DNA from: G965232465 sp965276005
Lineage (GTDB): Bacteria > Pseudomonadota > Alphaproteobacteria > JAQWUY01
Length of the DNA stretch: 64,000 nt
Reading direction: 5' to 3'
NCBI GenBank assembly: GCA_965276005.1
Contig: OZ254962.1
Coordinates: forward strand, 1,860,001 to 1,924,000
A model generated the notes under the pieces. It was given only the letters and a program-made list of their open reading frames with translations. It did no database searches and was not told the DNA's origin. The number at the start of each line of letters is the position of its first letter. Positions within the stretch are counted from its first letter, which is position 1. Position numbers and translations under genes: made by a program. This document shows, in pieces, positions 35,931 through 45,628 of this stretch.

Positions 35931-36920
35931 TTAGAAGCTGATTTTTGTACCGATGTAAGTTGTTTTCTTTTCGCCATCTTTTTTGTCTTCGACGGTCACT
36001 TTCAGACCTTCGGCAACAGTGTAGTTTGCAGTGATTGTGGTTTTCTTTGTTTTATCCGCATTGGGTTTGGTTTCTGTACCATATTTCACATCCCAGTTAG
36101 ATGCGGCATACTTCAATGACATACCTGTACCTGAGTTGCTACCTACTTTTCTTGAAGCATACTCAAAGGTTATACCGCTCATGCCACCGCTAAGTTTCCA
36201 GCCACTTTCTTTCACTTTTTCGCCACCAGTAGTAACATCCTCGGAACCATAGCCGAATCCGATGTCAGCACCAGAGAACGCTCCCTCATACTTGATACCA
36301 AAGCCACGGGGATCTTTTTCTCCTCCACCATAAGTGTAGCCGCCAGAGAAGCCAGAGAACGAAGGACTGGTGTAAGTTATGGCACTATTCATACTTTCGG
36401 TACCCACATCACCTCCAACTGCTTTGTTGGCAAAGGAATCATGATGCCCCAAGTCTACACGCCCCCAAGACCCAGAAACGAACGCAGAAGCCTCAGACTT
36501 CGTTGGCTCGTAATCGCCAATGGTAGCAGCTACATCACCGGTGAGTGCACTATCTGTGCCAACATAATTATCTTTGACTGTGCCTACCTTAGACCCATTA
36601 TCGCTTAGAACATCTCTGTCTTCTTCCTCGTTATCAATACTAAGTCCACGGGTATCCTCAAAGTTAAGATGCGTATTCTCAGAAGTTGCATTGCCAACCT
36701 TTACTTTGTAAGTACCGCCAAAAGTCAAACCGCTAGAGGTGGTCTTAGAGTCAGAAAAAACGACTTCACCAGAGGTGCCAAAGCGCTTGCCTTTCTCCAC
36801 CCCATTCTTTTCACTTTGGTCTGCAGTGTAGTACCTAGTTGTTACGGAACCGGATACAGTTGCCGCAAACGCAGAGCCGGCAAATGCCAACGCTGTTGCT
36901 ACTAATAGAATTTTTTTCAT
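35931..36920 (-). CDS. Outer-membrane porin-like beta-barrel protein
   Basis: 329 residues. Signal peptide MKKILLVATALAFAGSAFA. The mature chain alternates polar and aromatic or hydrophobic residues, has few cysteines, and ends TKISF with the terminal Phe needed for barrel assembly. SWGRVDLGHHDSFANKA and ITYTSPSFSGFSGGYTYG resemble the constriction-loop and strand region of Gram-negative trimeric porins. It would be a general diffusion channel. Tandem terminators after it suggest a highly expressed, single-gene unit. Confidence 0.82.
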   Translation of the reverse strand: MKKILLVATALAFAGSAFAATVSGSVTTRYYTADQSEKNGVEKGKRFGTSGEVVFSDSKTTSSGLTFGGTYKVKVGNATSENTHLNFEDTRGLSIDNEEEDRDVLSDNGSKVGTVKDNYVGTDSALTGDVAATIGDYEPTKSEASAFVSGSWGRVDLGHHDSFANKAVGGDVGTESMNSAITYTSPSFSGFSGGYTYGGGEKDPRGFGIKYEGAFSGADIGFGYGSEDVTTGGEKVKESGWKLSGGMSGITFEYASRKVGSNSGTGMSLKYAASNWDVKYGTETKPNADKTKKTTITANYTVAEGLKVTVEDKKDGEKKTTYIGTKISF

Positions 36921-37255
36921 TCTTGTTTCCTTCTTAAAAATCGAAAAAATTAATTAAAATCTCAAGGGCATCCACAAACAAAAGAATCCGTCAACACCCC
37001 CATACCAAGACCCCAAAACCAGCATTCAGCCGCTATTCGGTCAAGGCACCCGTGCCGCCTGACACAGAACAGGGACACCATACACCCGCTAATGTGTATG
37101 TGCAAATGTTAAGACGCCTTGACATGCAAAAAACATGTTGGGTGTGATTTTTTTGCAACACCCGCATAGTATTTTTATTATACAAACACAAAATAACATG
37201 TTATAGTAAGGCTACATTTAACTTACAACAACTGTTTTAAAAGACTCTGAAGCTT
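36921..37255. other. 335-base divergent region, porin / O-antigen-ligase-like gene
   Basis: The right half holds a plus-strand promoter (37153-37181) and a perfect 12-base palindrome, ATAACATGTTAT (37193-37204), straddling the predicted start. ACATG-N7-CATGT (37131-37147) lies upstream of it. I could not assign a convincing promoter for the porin. Confidence 0.5.
37153..37181 (+). promoter_or_regulatory. Sigma70 promoter for the O-antigen-ligase-like gene
   Basis: TTGCAA (37153-37158), 17 bases, TATTAT (37176-37181). A 12-base palindrome at 37193-37204 overlaps the start region and may be an operator. Confidence 0.55.
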
Positions 37256-39298
37256 ATGTCTGACCCACTCGTAGCACAGGAAAATACAAACAAAATACGC
37301 ATCATATGCAGCGGTTATATGCTGTGTAACCTGTTTGTAATGTCATTCCTATTTTTTTGGTTTTATGTCATATATCGAAGTGAAAGTTTTAACTCTATAA
37401 CTGTCATGTGGCTATATACAGCGTTTGTGGCATCGTCAACGATTGTTACGGCTTTTTTGTTACGCCATCAACAGACACCGCAAAATGTGGCTACTGTTAG
37501 CCTGTTATTTGCAAGTATTGCCATTATAACCGTTATTTTTAGTCCATTTCGGGATATTCCCTTCGTTGCAGGTATATTTGGTAATATACGGATTCCCCTA
37601 TATAGCGTATCATTATTTGCCATTGTGTGCCTATCGTTAAAAATTATTGTGCTGTGCAGAAAGCACGCCCCCATAATAACACTGTGGTCGATGTTTGGAT
37701 TTATTGTTACCTCTTTCACAGTAATGTTTATTGCCGCCAACGATATGTTTAATCAGGACTTCAACGCAGTTACGGGCATTATCAGTCTGGTGATGATTTG
37801 TGCATTTGTCGACAGGAACATGTGGCAAAATGCCCATATATCTCATAAGATTTTAATTGTTGCAAGCATCTGCATTACACTATTTTTCACCCTTAGCAAC
37901 GACAACCGCACCGCCCGGGCGGTGATATTGGTGGTTCCTGTCATGACCTTATGTACAATATATGTATTGCATAAGATTTTTCAACGAAAAATTGCTCTGC
38001 GACTTATCAGCTTACTGCCCATATCTGCACTTATGGTACTCACCTTATCGATACTTGTTGCCGCCCGACTTATTGACACACAAGCATTTGAAGGATCCAT
38101 GTTCAGAACCGTTTGGTTACGAGCCACATTATGGCAATCTATTTTACAAGGTATGTCATGGCAAGATTGGATTTTTGGATATGGATGGGGGTTGTCATAT
38201 TTGCCATCGATAAATGCAACATGGGTTGAAGGCACAGGGAAATATTTGGGCAATGTGTATACGGGACAGTATGTGTCAAACTATTTGGGTGGCGGATTCG
38301 ATCACGCCCATAATGAATTGATACAATTTTTGGGGGCGGGTATACTGTCAATGTCTATATATATCCTTATACTGTTTAGGCTCTCTTGGGATAACCGCCA
38401 GCGACCGATTGTCATTGCCATGTTGACAACATATACAACCTTGTTGGCTACATGGTTTCATGTGACTGAGGACACCATTTTTTTAATGTTGGCTTTCGGG
38501 TTTTTGGCGGCAAGTAACACAAAAGTCACATACACATATACGCCCCCCATACTGATAAAAACCAAAGCGATAGCATACAAATATTTTTCCGTATTCTGTG
38601 GCGGGATTTTAATTGTATATGCGGTATTCGCCACCACCATTCATATTCCCTATGTATGGGCTGTACAAAAAAATAAAATTACCCGTGAAATGTACGATAA
38701 TAAATGGTATACTGGATTTCAAGTGAGCGGATACCGATTGGAATCTGTGTGGTGGCGTAATAGATTTAACAGAGCAGTATACAAATTGCAAAATAGTAAA
38801 AAGAGTTTCAATAAAGAATTTACAACCTATTTGGTCGATATGCTGGATACGATGAAAATTGTTGCCAAACAAGAAGGAAGCATCGCCCTATACGAATTGG
38901 CAGATACTTATAATTATCTGTTTAATATACGCAGTGAAAATCTGGTGTTAGAGAAAATCCGTGAGCGGGAATATGGCAATTGGGCGACTATTATGTTAAT
39001 GGTTAATGACGAACTAGACGGGCGACCCGATTTGTTTGTAAAATACATGAGGTGGCATTATCACAACCACTTTGACACGGCAATTTACGAAGTCACAAAA
39101 CGCATCTTGGCAAAAAATCCCAATAATGCGGTGGCGTTATATTGGCGCTCGGCAATTTTTAGAAGACAAGGTAAAATGGTAGAAGCGGATGCGTACCTTA
39201 AAAAAGCATTTAAAAATAACATCACCCGCTATCAAAAAACCACGCCCGATGAATATGAACAATACAAACATTTGATCGACCCTATATATCAACGATAA
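37256..39298 (+). CDS. O-antigen ligase / polymerase-like (Wzy_C family) membrane protein
   Basis: 680 residues. About ten to twelve membrane spans fill residues 15-470. The large periplasmic loop carries FDHAHNELIQFLGAGILSMS near residue 355-375, the H..HNE.L...G motif of the WaaL/Wzy_C family. A soluble C-terminal part of about 200 residues ends in a TPR-like stretch (NNAVALYWRSAIFRRQGKMVEADAYLKKAF). The family joins O-antigen or other glycans to lipid A-core or to proteins, or polymerises them; which one is not decided here. ubiD-like gene follows after 21 bases. Confidence 0.8.
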   Translation: MSDPLVAQENTNKIRIICSGYMLCNLFVMSFLFFWFYVIYRSESFNSITVMWLYTAFVASSTIVTAFLLRHQQTPQNVATVSLLFASIAIITVIFSPFRDIPFVAGIFGNIRIPLYSVSLFAIVCLSLKIIVLCRKHAPIITLWSMFGFIVTSFTVMFIAANDMFNQDFNAVTGIISLVMICAFVDRNMWQNAHISHKILIVASICITLFFTLSNDNRTARAVILVVPVMTLCTIYVLHKIFQRKIALRLISLLPISALMVLTLSILVAARLIDTQAFEGSMFRTVWLRATLWQSILQGMSWQDWIFGYGWGLSYLPSINATWVEGTGKYLGNVYTGQYVSNYLGGGFDHAHNELIQFLGAGILSMSIYILILFRLSWDNRQRPIVIAMLTTYTTLLATWFHVTEDTIFLMLAFGFLAASNTKVTYTYTPPILIKTKAIAYKYFSVFCGGILIVYAVFATTIHIPYVWAVQKNKITREMYDNKWYTGFQVSGYRLESVWWRNRFNRAVYKLQNSKKSFNKEFTTYLVDMLDTMKIVAKQEGSIALYELADTYNYLFNIRSENLVLEKIREREYGNWATIMLMVNDELDGRPDLFVKYMRWHYHNHFDTAIYEVTKRILAKNPNNAVALYWRSAIFRRQGKMVEADAYLKKAFKNNITRYQKTTPDEYEQYKHLIDPIYQR

Positions 39299-39319
39299 CA
39301 CGGTATAAAAGTATATATT

Positions 39320-40861
39320 ATGAAAAAACACGCATATACGGATTTACGGCAATTTTTAGATATTTTAGAACAACAAGGGGACTTAGTGCGGGTACAAACC
39401 CCTGTTAGTACCCATCTGGAAATGACGGAGATACAAACTCGACTGATTCGGGACGGGGGTCCTGCTGTATTGTTTGAAAATGTCATAAAAGCTGATGGGC
39501 AGCCATCGCCCATGCCCGTATTGGTCAATTTATTTGGCACTATCGATCGGGTGGTACTAGGTATTACCCGTACTGTAAGCGGTGATTCGAATGGTGATAT
39601 ATTACGCTCAATAGGCGAAGAATTGGCATTTATGCGGCAACCGCCTCCCCCGCAAGGCATCAAAGACGCCCCCAAATTTATCAACCTTGCCAAAACCGTA
39701 CTGACTATGGCACCCAAAACCGTAAAAAACGCCCCCTGTCAACAGGTGGTCATAAGCGGCGATGCCATCGATTTAAACACCTTGCCCATACAGGGGTGTT
39801 GGCCAAATGAGCCGGCACCGCTGATTTCGTGGGGGGTGTGCGTATCGCAAGGTCCCAACCCCAAAGCGGACAGAACGGACAATTTTAACTTGGGGATTTA
39901 CCGTATGCAGCAGCTGGGCAAAAACCAAGCCATCATGCGATGGTTAAAACATCGGGGCGGTGCCCAACATCACCAAAGATGGCAACAACACAACACAGAT
40001 CCCCTACCTGTGGCAGTGGTCATTGGAGCCGATCCGGCAACCATTTTAGCGGCAGTAACCCCCATACCCGATACCCTTAGCGAATACCAATTTGCCGGTC
40101 TGCTAAGGGACAAAAAAACCTCGCTAGTCGACTGTAAAACCGTCCCCCTAAAAGTCCCCGCTACCGCTGAAATCATTTTGGAAGGCACCGTGTCTCTGGG
40201 CACATACGCCGCCGAAGGTCCCTATGGCGACCACACGGGATATTACAACAGTGTCGAACACTTTCCCGTATTTACCTGTACTGCTATTACCATGCGTAAC
40301 ACCCCCATATACCTATCCACATACACCAGCCGCCCCCCCGACGAACCCAGTGTACTGGGCGAAGCGTTAAACGATGTATTTATCCCCTTGATTCAACAAC
40401 AATTCCCAGAAATAACCGACTTCTGGCTGCCCCCAGAAGGCTGTTCGTATCGCATCGCTGTTATCAGCATAAAAAAAGCCTATGCGGGACACGCCAAACG
40501 GGTCATGATGGGGGCGTGGTCGTACTTGCGGCAATTTATGTATACAAAGTGGATTATCGTTGTCGACGACACCATAAACGCCAGATGCTGGCAAGATGTG
40601 TGGTGGGCAGTATCGACAAAAATGGATCCCGCCCGTGATATAACTGTGTTGGAAAATACCCCCATAGACTACCTAGATTTTGCCAGCCCAGAAAGCGGAT
40701 TGGGATCGAAAATAGGTCTGGACGCCACCGACAAAATCCCCCCAGAAACCCAAAGAGAATGGGGCAAAGGTATATACATGGACAAACAAGTCATACAAAA
40801 AGTATCAGACATGTGGGAACAAATGGGCTTGCCCAAACACTCAAAACCCCCCATTTGGTGA
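39320..40861 (+). CDS. ubiD: UbiD-family decarboxylase
   Basis: 513 residues. LRQFLDILEQQGDLVRV at the N-terminus, LGIYRMQQLGKNQAIMRW(LK) in the middle (prFMN and Mn binding region with Arg), APTA-type ETAEIILEGTV, GPYGDHTGYYN with catalytic Glu-Arg-Glu environment, and TSRPPDEPSVLGEAL are all UbiD signatures. In ubiquinone synthesis it decarboxylates 4-hydroxy-3-polyprenylbenzoate, using prenylated FMN made by UbiX. No ubiX is in the window. The length fits UbiD (about 490-510). It may be co-transcribed with the ligase-like gene. Confidence 0.92.
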   Translation: MKKHAYTDLRQFLDILEQQGDLVRVQTPVSTHLEMTEIQTRLIRDGGPAVLFENVIKADGQPSPMPVLVNLFGTIDRVVLGITRTVSGDSNGDILRSIGEELAFMRQPPPPQGIKDAPKFINLAKTVLTMAPKTVKNAPCQQVVISGDAIDLNTLPIQGCWPNEPAPLISWGVCVSQGPNPKADRTDNFNLGIYRMQQLGKNQAIMRWLKHRGGAQHHQRWQQHNTDPLPVAVVIGADPATILAAVTPIPDTLSEYQFAGLLRDKKTSLVDCKTVPLKVPATAEIILEGTVSLGTYAAEGPYGDHTGYYNSVEHFPVFTCTAITMRNTPIYLSTYTSRPPDEPSVLGEALNDVFIPLIQQQFPEITDFWLPPEGCSYRIAVISIKKAYAGHAKRVMMGAWSYLRQFMYTKWIIVVDDTINARCWQDVWWAVSTKMDPARDITVLENTPIDYLDFASPESGLGSKIGLDATDKIPPETQREWGKGIYMDKQVIQKVSDMWEQMGLPKHSKPPIW

Positions 40862-40923
40862 GTACAACAAAACCCAATCCAAAAAACAAACGCACAATAC
40901 GACAAAAACAAGGAGCATAAACC

Positions 40924-41229
40924 ATGAAGTATATAGCAATTTTATGTTTACCAATATTTCTAACCGCTTGTGGCAAGGAATTTAAAGACAAAAATATGAC
41001 CCCTATTCGTACAGGTATGACTACAGAACAGATTCAAACACGATTTGGCGACCCCCACAAAGTTTCAGTTACCACCTGTGATACCACATTTAGCCTGCCC
41101 AAACCGTGTACTATTTGGCAATATACCCAATCCGTTTGGGGGGTTAAAATAAGTGATACCTTTACTTTTTATACGGATGAAACAGATGGAAAATTGTATT
41201 TAAAAGACTTTGACATTAACCGATATTAG
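40924..41229 (+). CDS. Small lipoprotein (BamE/SmpA-like fold), copy 1
   Basis: 101 residues. The signal sequence ends in lipobox LTAC (Cys17). The mature part PIRTGMTTEQIQTRFGDPHKVS is the typical helix-helix start of SmpA/OmlA-like small outer-membrane lipoproteins, with beta strands following (DTFTFYTDETDGKLYLKDFDI). RBS AAGGAG at 40910-40915. A diverged tandem copy follows 120 bases downstream. Function unknown. Confidence 0.75.
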   Translation: MKYIAILCLPIFLTACGKEFKDKNMTPIRTGMTTEQIQTRFGDPHKVSVTTCDTTFSLPKPCTIWQYTQSVWGVKISDTFTFYTDETDGKLYLKDFDINRY

Positions 41230-41349
41230 CTGGTATATTGCGATGTGCTAAAAAATATTTATTGTGCCAACTCCAGATTCTAGTTGCAAAACCAAATATT
41301 TTACAGTACACTTAATGCGTAAAACATCAAATCTTAAGGAGAATAGAAA

Positions 41350-41676
41350 ATGAAATATGTGACAATTTTACTTTTACCAATATTTTTAGTAGCTTGTGGT
41401 AAGGGGTTTAGTGATAAAAAGGTTATGAGTATTCGTAAGGGTACCAGTGCAGAACAGATTCAAGCAATGTTTGGGGCTCCCCATAGCATTTCAGTTTCTA
41501 CATGTGGCGTGGAAACTGACCAGCCTTGGAGCTGTACCAATTGGGAGTATGACCGAGCCGGTTGGACTACCACTGACGCAAAAGCCACCTTCACCTTTTA
41601 TACAGATGAGACAGATGGAGAATTGTACTTAGATAGCTTCGATATCGACCGAGACCACGAAAAAACGCAATTTTAA
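41350..41676 (+). CDS. Small lipoprotein (BamE/SmpA-like fold), copy 2
   Basis: 108 residues with lipobox LVAC (Cys17). It shares the pattern MKY...LPIFL.ACGK.F, then IRKGTSAEQIQAMFGAPH and TFTFYTDETDGELYLDSFDIDR with copy 1, so the pair arose by tandem duplication and then diverged. RBS AAGGAGAA. Its stop overlaps the converging aspS stop (41673-41676). Function unknown. Confidence 0.75.
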   Translation: MKYVTILLLPIFLVACGKGFSDKKVMSIRKGTSAEQIQAMFGAPHSISVSTCGVETDQPWSCTNWEYDRAGWTTTDAKATFTFYTDETDGELYLDSFDIDRDHEKTQF

Positions 41677-43457
41677 TCGGATACCTTAATCGGCAGTTTT
41701 ACCGCTATGTGTACATCTTTTAACGCTTGTTCTGGCACTGCGTTGGGGGCTTGCATCAAAGCGTCTTGAGCGTTTTGGTTTAGGGGAAATGCGGTGATTT
41801 GGCGGATATTCGGTTCATCTGCCAACAGCATAACGATGCGGTCGATACCCGGTGCTGCCCCTCCGTGTGGCGGGGCTCCGAATTTAAAAGCGTTTATCAT
41901 ACCGGCAAATTTTTCGTCGACAAAGTGTTGGTCGTGCCCAGCAATGGCAAAGGCTTTGTACATAATTTCCGGCAGGTGGTTACGAATGGCACCACTGGAA
42001 AGTTCAAAACCATTACACACAATGTCGTATTGGTATGCCAAAACATCCAGTGGGTGTTGGGTTTCTAAGGCGTGCATACCGCCTTGTGGCATAGAAAACG
42101 GGTTGTGAGAAAAATCGATTTTGCCCAATTCATCACTGTATTCGAACATGGGAAAATCGACAATCCAACAGAAGTTGTATTCTGTATCGCTGATTATATC
42201 TAGTTCCTCGCCGATTTTTGTCCGTGCCAAGCCGGCAAATGGGGCAGCTTCTTTTTCCATGCCACAAGCAAAAAACACCGCATCCCCCGTGTCGATGCCC
42301 GCCGCATCGATAATCATTTGTATACGGTCATCGGATAGGTTGTTGGCGATGGGACCGGCGGCACCGTCCGCTTTCAATTGGATATATCCCAGCCCCGCTT
42401 GTCCCTGTTGCCTTGCCCAGTCGTTGAGTTTGTCGAAAAACGAACGGGGCTTGTCAGCGGCATGGGGGGCGGGGATTGCCCGCACAACACAGCCTTGCGA
42501 TACCAATTTGGCAAAGATTTTAAAGCCAGAATCCCGAAACGCAGCGGACACATCGCACATCTCAATAGGGTTGCGAAGATCAGGCTTGTCCGTACCATAT
42601 TTTAACACAGCGGTGTTATAAGCAATACGGGGAAACGGATATGGGGTTACGGACTTTCCATTGGCAAATTCGGTAAATACCCCATGTAGTACCGGTTCAA
42701 GGGCATCAAACACATCCTCTTGGGTAACAAAAGCCATCTCGAAATCTAGTTGGTAAAATTCCCCGGGGGAACGATCTGCCCGGGCATCTTCATCACGAAA
42801 ACAAGGGGCAATTTGAAAATATCTATCGAATCCTGACACCATTAACAGCTGTTTAAACTGTTGCGGTGCTTGTGGCAACGCATAAAATTTGCCCGCATGT
42901 AAACGGCTGGGAACGATAAAGTCCCTTGCCCCTTCGGGCGAAGAGGCGGTTAAAATCGGCGTTTGAAACTCGATAAAACCACAATCGGTCATACGGTTGC
43001 GAAGGGAGGCAATGACTTTCGAGCGTAACAAAATGTTTTTCTGCATATGTTCTGTACGCAAGTCAAGAAAACGGTATTTTAACCGCATATCTTCCGGGTA
43101 TCCTGCGTCTTGGTTTACGGGAAATGGCAACGGATCCGCTGCCGATTGCACGCAAAAATCTTGAATCTGCACTTCGATAGCACCGCTTGCCAAATTTTTG
43201 TTGACGGTATCCGCACTGCGGTTGACCACCACACCGGTAACGGTTACTACGGTTTCGTTTGATACGCTCTCGACGGCACCAAACAACGCATGGGTATTGT
43301 CGATGACACACTGGGTTAATCCGTGCGTATCCCGAAGGTCTAAAAACAACAATCCCCCATGGTCTCGCACCCGGTGTACCCACCCAGACAAACGAACAGT
43401 CTCGCCCGTGTGTGCGGTGTTTAATGCGTTACAAGTATGTGATCGATATGCGTGCAT
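41673..43457 (-). CDS. aspS: Aspartyl-tRNA synthetase
   Basis: 594 residues, bacterial type. The N-terminal OB-fold anticodon domain has LSGWVHRVRDHGGLLFLDLRD. Class II motif 2 is FRDEDARADRSPGEFYQLD and motif 3 GAAPGIDRIVMLL; the central GAD insertion domain lies between. QAPQQFKQLLMVSGFDRYFQIAPC is also diagnostic. It charges tRNA-Asp, possibly also tRNA-Asn if the organism uses the transamidation route, which cannot be judged here. Diverges from rnd across 150 bases, a usual alphaproteobacterial arrangement. Confidence 0.96.
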   Translation of the reverse strand: MHAYRSHTCNALNTAHTGETVRLSGWVHRVRDHGGLLFLDLRDTHGLTQCVIDNTHALFGAVESVSNETVVTVTGVVVNRSADTVNKNLASGAIEVQIQDFCVQSAADPLPFPVNQDAGYPEDMRLKYRFLDLRTEHMQKNILLRSKVIASLRNRMTDCGFIEFQTPILTASSPEGARDFIVPSRLHAGKFYALPQAPQQFKQLLMVSGFDRYFQIAPCFRDEDARADRSPGEFYQLDFEMAFVTQEDVFDALEPVLHGVFTEFANGKSVTPYPFPRIAYNTAVLKYGTDKPDLRNPIEMCDVSAAFRDSGFKIFAKLVSQGCVVRAIPAPHAADKPRSFFDKLNDWARQQGQAGLGYIQLKADGAAGPIANNLSDDRIQMIIDAAGIDTGDAVFFACGMEKEAAPFAGLARTKIGEELDIISDTEYNFCWIVDFPMFEYSDELGKIDFSHNPFSMPQGGMHALETQHPLDVLAYQYDIVCNGFELSSGAIRNHLPEIMYKAFAIAGHDQHFVDEKFAGMINAFKFGAPPHGGAAPGIDRIVMLLADEPNIRQITAFPLNQNAQDALMQAPNAVPEQALKDVHIAVKLPIKVSD

Positions 43458-43535
43458 AATACAGTATTCCTTATATTTGGTTTGATAATCCGTATACCCA
43501 TCGTATATATATTACAGCATTTGTCAAGAAAACAG

Positions 43536-43564
43536 TTGCATAGTTTACAAATGTAGCCTATATA
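43536..43564 (+). promoter_or_regulatory. Sigma70 promoter for rnd
   Basis: TTGCAT (43536-43541), 17 bases, TATATA (43559-43564), about 37 nt before the ATG at 43608. A minus-strand TTGACA (43528-43523) nearby may be the -35 for aspS, with no clear -10. Confidence 0.55.
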
Positions 43565-43607
43565 CATACCCATATATACATATAAACAGCTTAGAAAACA
43601 TATTGCA

Positions 43608-44756
43608 ATGCAGATTATCACCACTACGGCAGATGTGGTCGCCCTGTGCGACCGGTTAAAATCCAGCCCTTATATTGCCCTTGACACAGAATTTATGCGG
43701 GAGGGTACTTATTATTCGGAGCTGTCGCTTATACAAGTGGCAACGGACGATACGGAAGCCATCATCGACCCCTTAAACGCAGCTATCGATATATCGCCGT
43801 TTTTTGACATATTAAACGATACACACATCGTTAAAGTGTTGCATGCTGCCCGACAGGATTTAGAAATTTTTCATGTGCTGATGGACGGACGAGTCCCCGC
43901 CCCTATTTTTGATACACAGGTTGCGGCGGCTTATGTGGGGTATGGCGACCAAGTGGGATATGAAACCCTCATCAACCGCATTTTAAAAGTATCGATTAAC
44001 AAATCCGCTCGCTATACGGATTGGTCAAAACGCCCCCTAACACAAACACAATTGCAGTACGCTATTGGCGATGTGACCCATTTACGCCATATATATAAAC
44101 ACCTGCAACAGCAGCTCAGCGATAAAAATCGCAGCAGCTGGATTGCCGATGAAATGGCGATGTTGCAATCGCCCAGCACATATGCTATGCCCCCGCATGA
44201 GGCGTACCAAAAAATAAAATACGGACGGGCAAAACCAAAGTTCTTGGCGGTTTTACAGCAGATAGCATGTGTACGAGAACAACAAGCCAAACACAAAAAC
44301 CTAGCCCGCCGCCGCTATATCAAAGACGAAACCCTAATGGACATCGCCGGCACCATGCCCCAAACCCACGAAGATCTATCCCGCATTCGGGGCATTCCCA
44401 AGTCGTGGATTCACAAGTATCACGGCAATTTAATCCTAAACGCCGTACAAAAAGCCCTAGACCTAGACCCATCGGCATATCCGCAAGTACCCGAACACAC
44501 CCCCCTAACCAAACCACAGGCAAACACCATTGAAATATTAAAACTGGTATTAAAAATCTGTGCCAACGATGCGGACATAGTCCCCCGTTTAATCGCCAGC
44601 ACCCAAGACATAGAAAACATCGCCCGGGGCAAAAAACACATAACCGACCTACCCACATGGACATACGACATTTTCGGCATATACGCCGAAAAAATCCTAC
44701 AAGGCAAAATCGCCATTACTTTAAAACAGGGCAAAATTTGCCTAACAGATGGATAA
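43608..44756 (+). CDS. rnd: Ribonuclease D
   Basis: 382 residues. The DEDD exonuclease domain shows ExoI LDTEFMRE (around 25), ExoII VLHAARQDLEIFHVL (around 82) and ExoIII YAIGDVTHLRHIY with the DEDDy Tyr (around 152). An HRDC helicase-like domain follows: FLAVLQQIACVREQQAKHKNLARRR, near residues 205-290. It trims 3' ends of tRNA precursors. Length and divergence from aspS are standard for alphaproteobacteria. Confidence 0.94.
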   Translation: MQIITTTADVVALCDRLKSSPYIALDTEFMREGTYYSELSLIQVATDDTEAIIDPLNAAIDISPFFDILNDTHIVKVLHAARQDLEIFHVLMDGRVPAPIFDTQVAAAYVGYGDQVGYETLINRILKVSINKSARYTDWSKRPLTQTQLQYAIGDVTHLRHIYKHLQQQLSDKNRSSWIADEMAMLQSPSTYAMPPHEAYQKIKYGRAKPKFLAVLQQIACVREQQAKHKNLARRRYIKDETLMDIAGTMPQTHEDLSRIRGIPKSWIHKYHGNLILNAVQKALDLDPSAYPQVPEHTPLTKPQANTIEILKLVLKICANDADIVPRLIASTQDIENIARGKKHITDLPTWTYDIFGIYAEKILQGKIAITLKQGKICLTDG

Positions 44757-44761
44757 CGCCC

Positions 44762-44791
44762 TTGACAATTTAACAACATAGCGTATACAAT
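44762..44791 (+). promoter_or_regulatory. Promoter of the HicB-like gene
   Basis: TTGACA (44762-44767) then TATACA after 16 bases (44784-44789), or TACAAT after 18. About 30 nt before the ATG at 44821, which has AAGGA upstream. Confidence 0.6.
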
Positions 44792-44820
44792 ATGCACAAA
44801 ACTATTAAGGAAAAACCAAA

Positions 44821-45126
44821 ATGCAAAAAACATATTATGCGGTTATAACCCACAAACAGGGCGATTCGGATTACGGGGTGTTTTTTCCCGAAGTCGACAA
44901 TTGTTTTACCAGTGGCGGCATGGTAGAAAACGCCTGCGATGTATTAGAATTACATTTCGCCGATTGGCAATGGGCGGACCCAAAGTCTATGCCATTTGCC
45001 GATTTAAACATTGAACTAGACCCAGCCGATGGCGAAGTGGTAACGATTGTTCCTGTTTCTGTGCCTGTCAGGGAACATACAACCCGTCCCAACACCACCA
45101 TTAACCCCCGTGTTGTACCAGCGTAA
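44821..45126 (+). CDS. HicB-like antitoxin-family protein without a HicA partner
   Basis: 101 residues. YYAVITHKQGDSDYGVFFPEVDNCFTSG matches the partly degraded RNase H-like fold of HicB/DUF1902 proteins, followed by ALVEA-type helix (ENACDVLELHF). The C-terminal 20 residues are Pro/Thr-rich and lack an obvious ribbon-helix-helix or HTH. No small HicA-like toxin lies next to it on either side, so it is either an orphan or the remains of a toxin-antitoxin pair. It has its own promoter. Confidence 0.65.
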   Translation: MQKTYYAVITHKQGDSDYGVFFPEVDNCFTSGGMVENACDVLELHFADWQWADPKSMPFADLNIELDPADGEVVTIVPVSVPVREHTTRPNTTINPRVVPA

Positions 45127-45262
45127 ACGAAATCGGTGAAAACTGTTTGGCGTTTATTGAATAGGTCGTACGGGAAAAGTCACGAAATACCATACGACTA
45201 TTCCCTCTCCTCACCACCATTCCTATACAAAATGAAGGAGTCTATTGAACATATGGTTAACC

Positions 45263-45628
45263 CTATTTATTGGTTGCGTCTTTTAACACTTGATGTATAT
45301 CTGTATCCATTAAATGAGTATTCATCGCCATATAATCCACAGCCTGCATACTTCGCACATCTCTGGCATGGACATCTGCCCCACTATCAAGTAACAGCTT
45401 GATAACTTCTGGATTACGACCTAAAAAAGCCCCTGTCATTAATACGGTTATATCACCTGTTTTACGGTTACGGGCGTTGACATCCGCACCAGAAGCAATT
45501 AATAACTTGATAACCTCTAGGTTTGTGTTTTGCCATATAGCATTCATTAAAGGTGTATTTCCCTTATTATCGGTGGCATTTATGTCTAGTCCTTGTGTAA
45601 TATCAGTCTGTAGCACTTGTGGGGTCAC
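45263..45628 (-). pseudogene. Ankyrin-repeat protein fragment, 5' end broken
   Basis: From GTG at 45628 the frame gives 121 residues with two to three ankyrin repeats (DNKGNTPLMNAIWQNTNLEVIKLLIASGADVNAR and a second ending SGADVHARD). Coding-like sequence continues upstream in the same frame (YAWLQDLYYWRNV) to a TAG at about 45706, without ATG. A short ATG frame (MRRIMQKLAIR) begins just upstream in another frame, so one indel may have broken the start. Ankyrin proteins bind other proteins; the partner is unknown. It could still be translated from GTG. Confidence 0.5.

Noticed and set aside
45136..45402. Plus-strand 88-codon frame
   Set aside because: It overlaps the ankyrin-coding sequence on the other strand, lacks a ribosome site and shows no family features.
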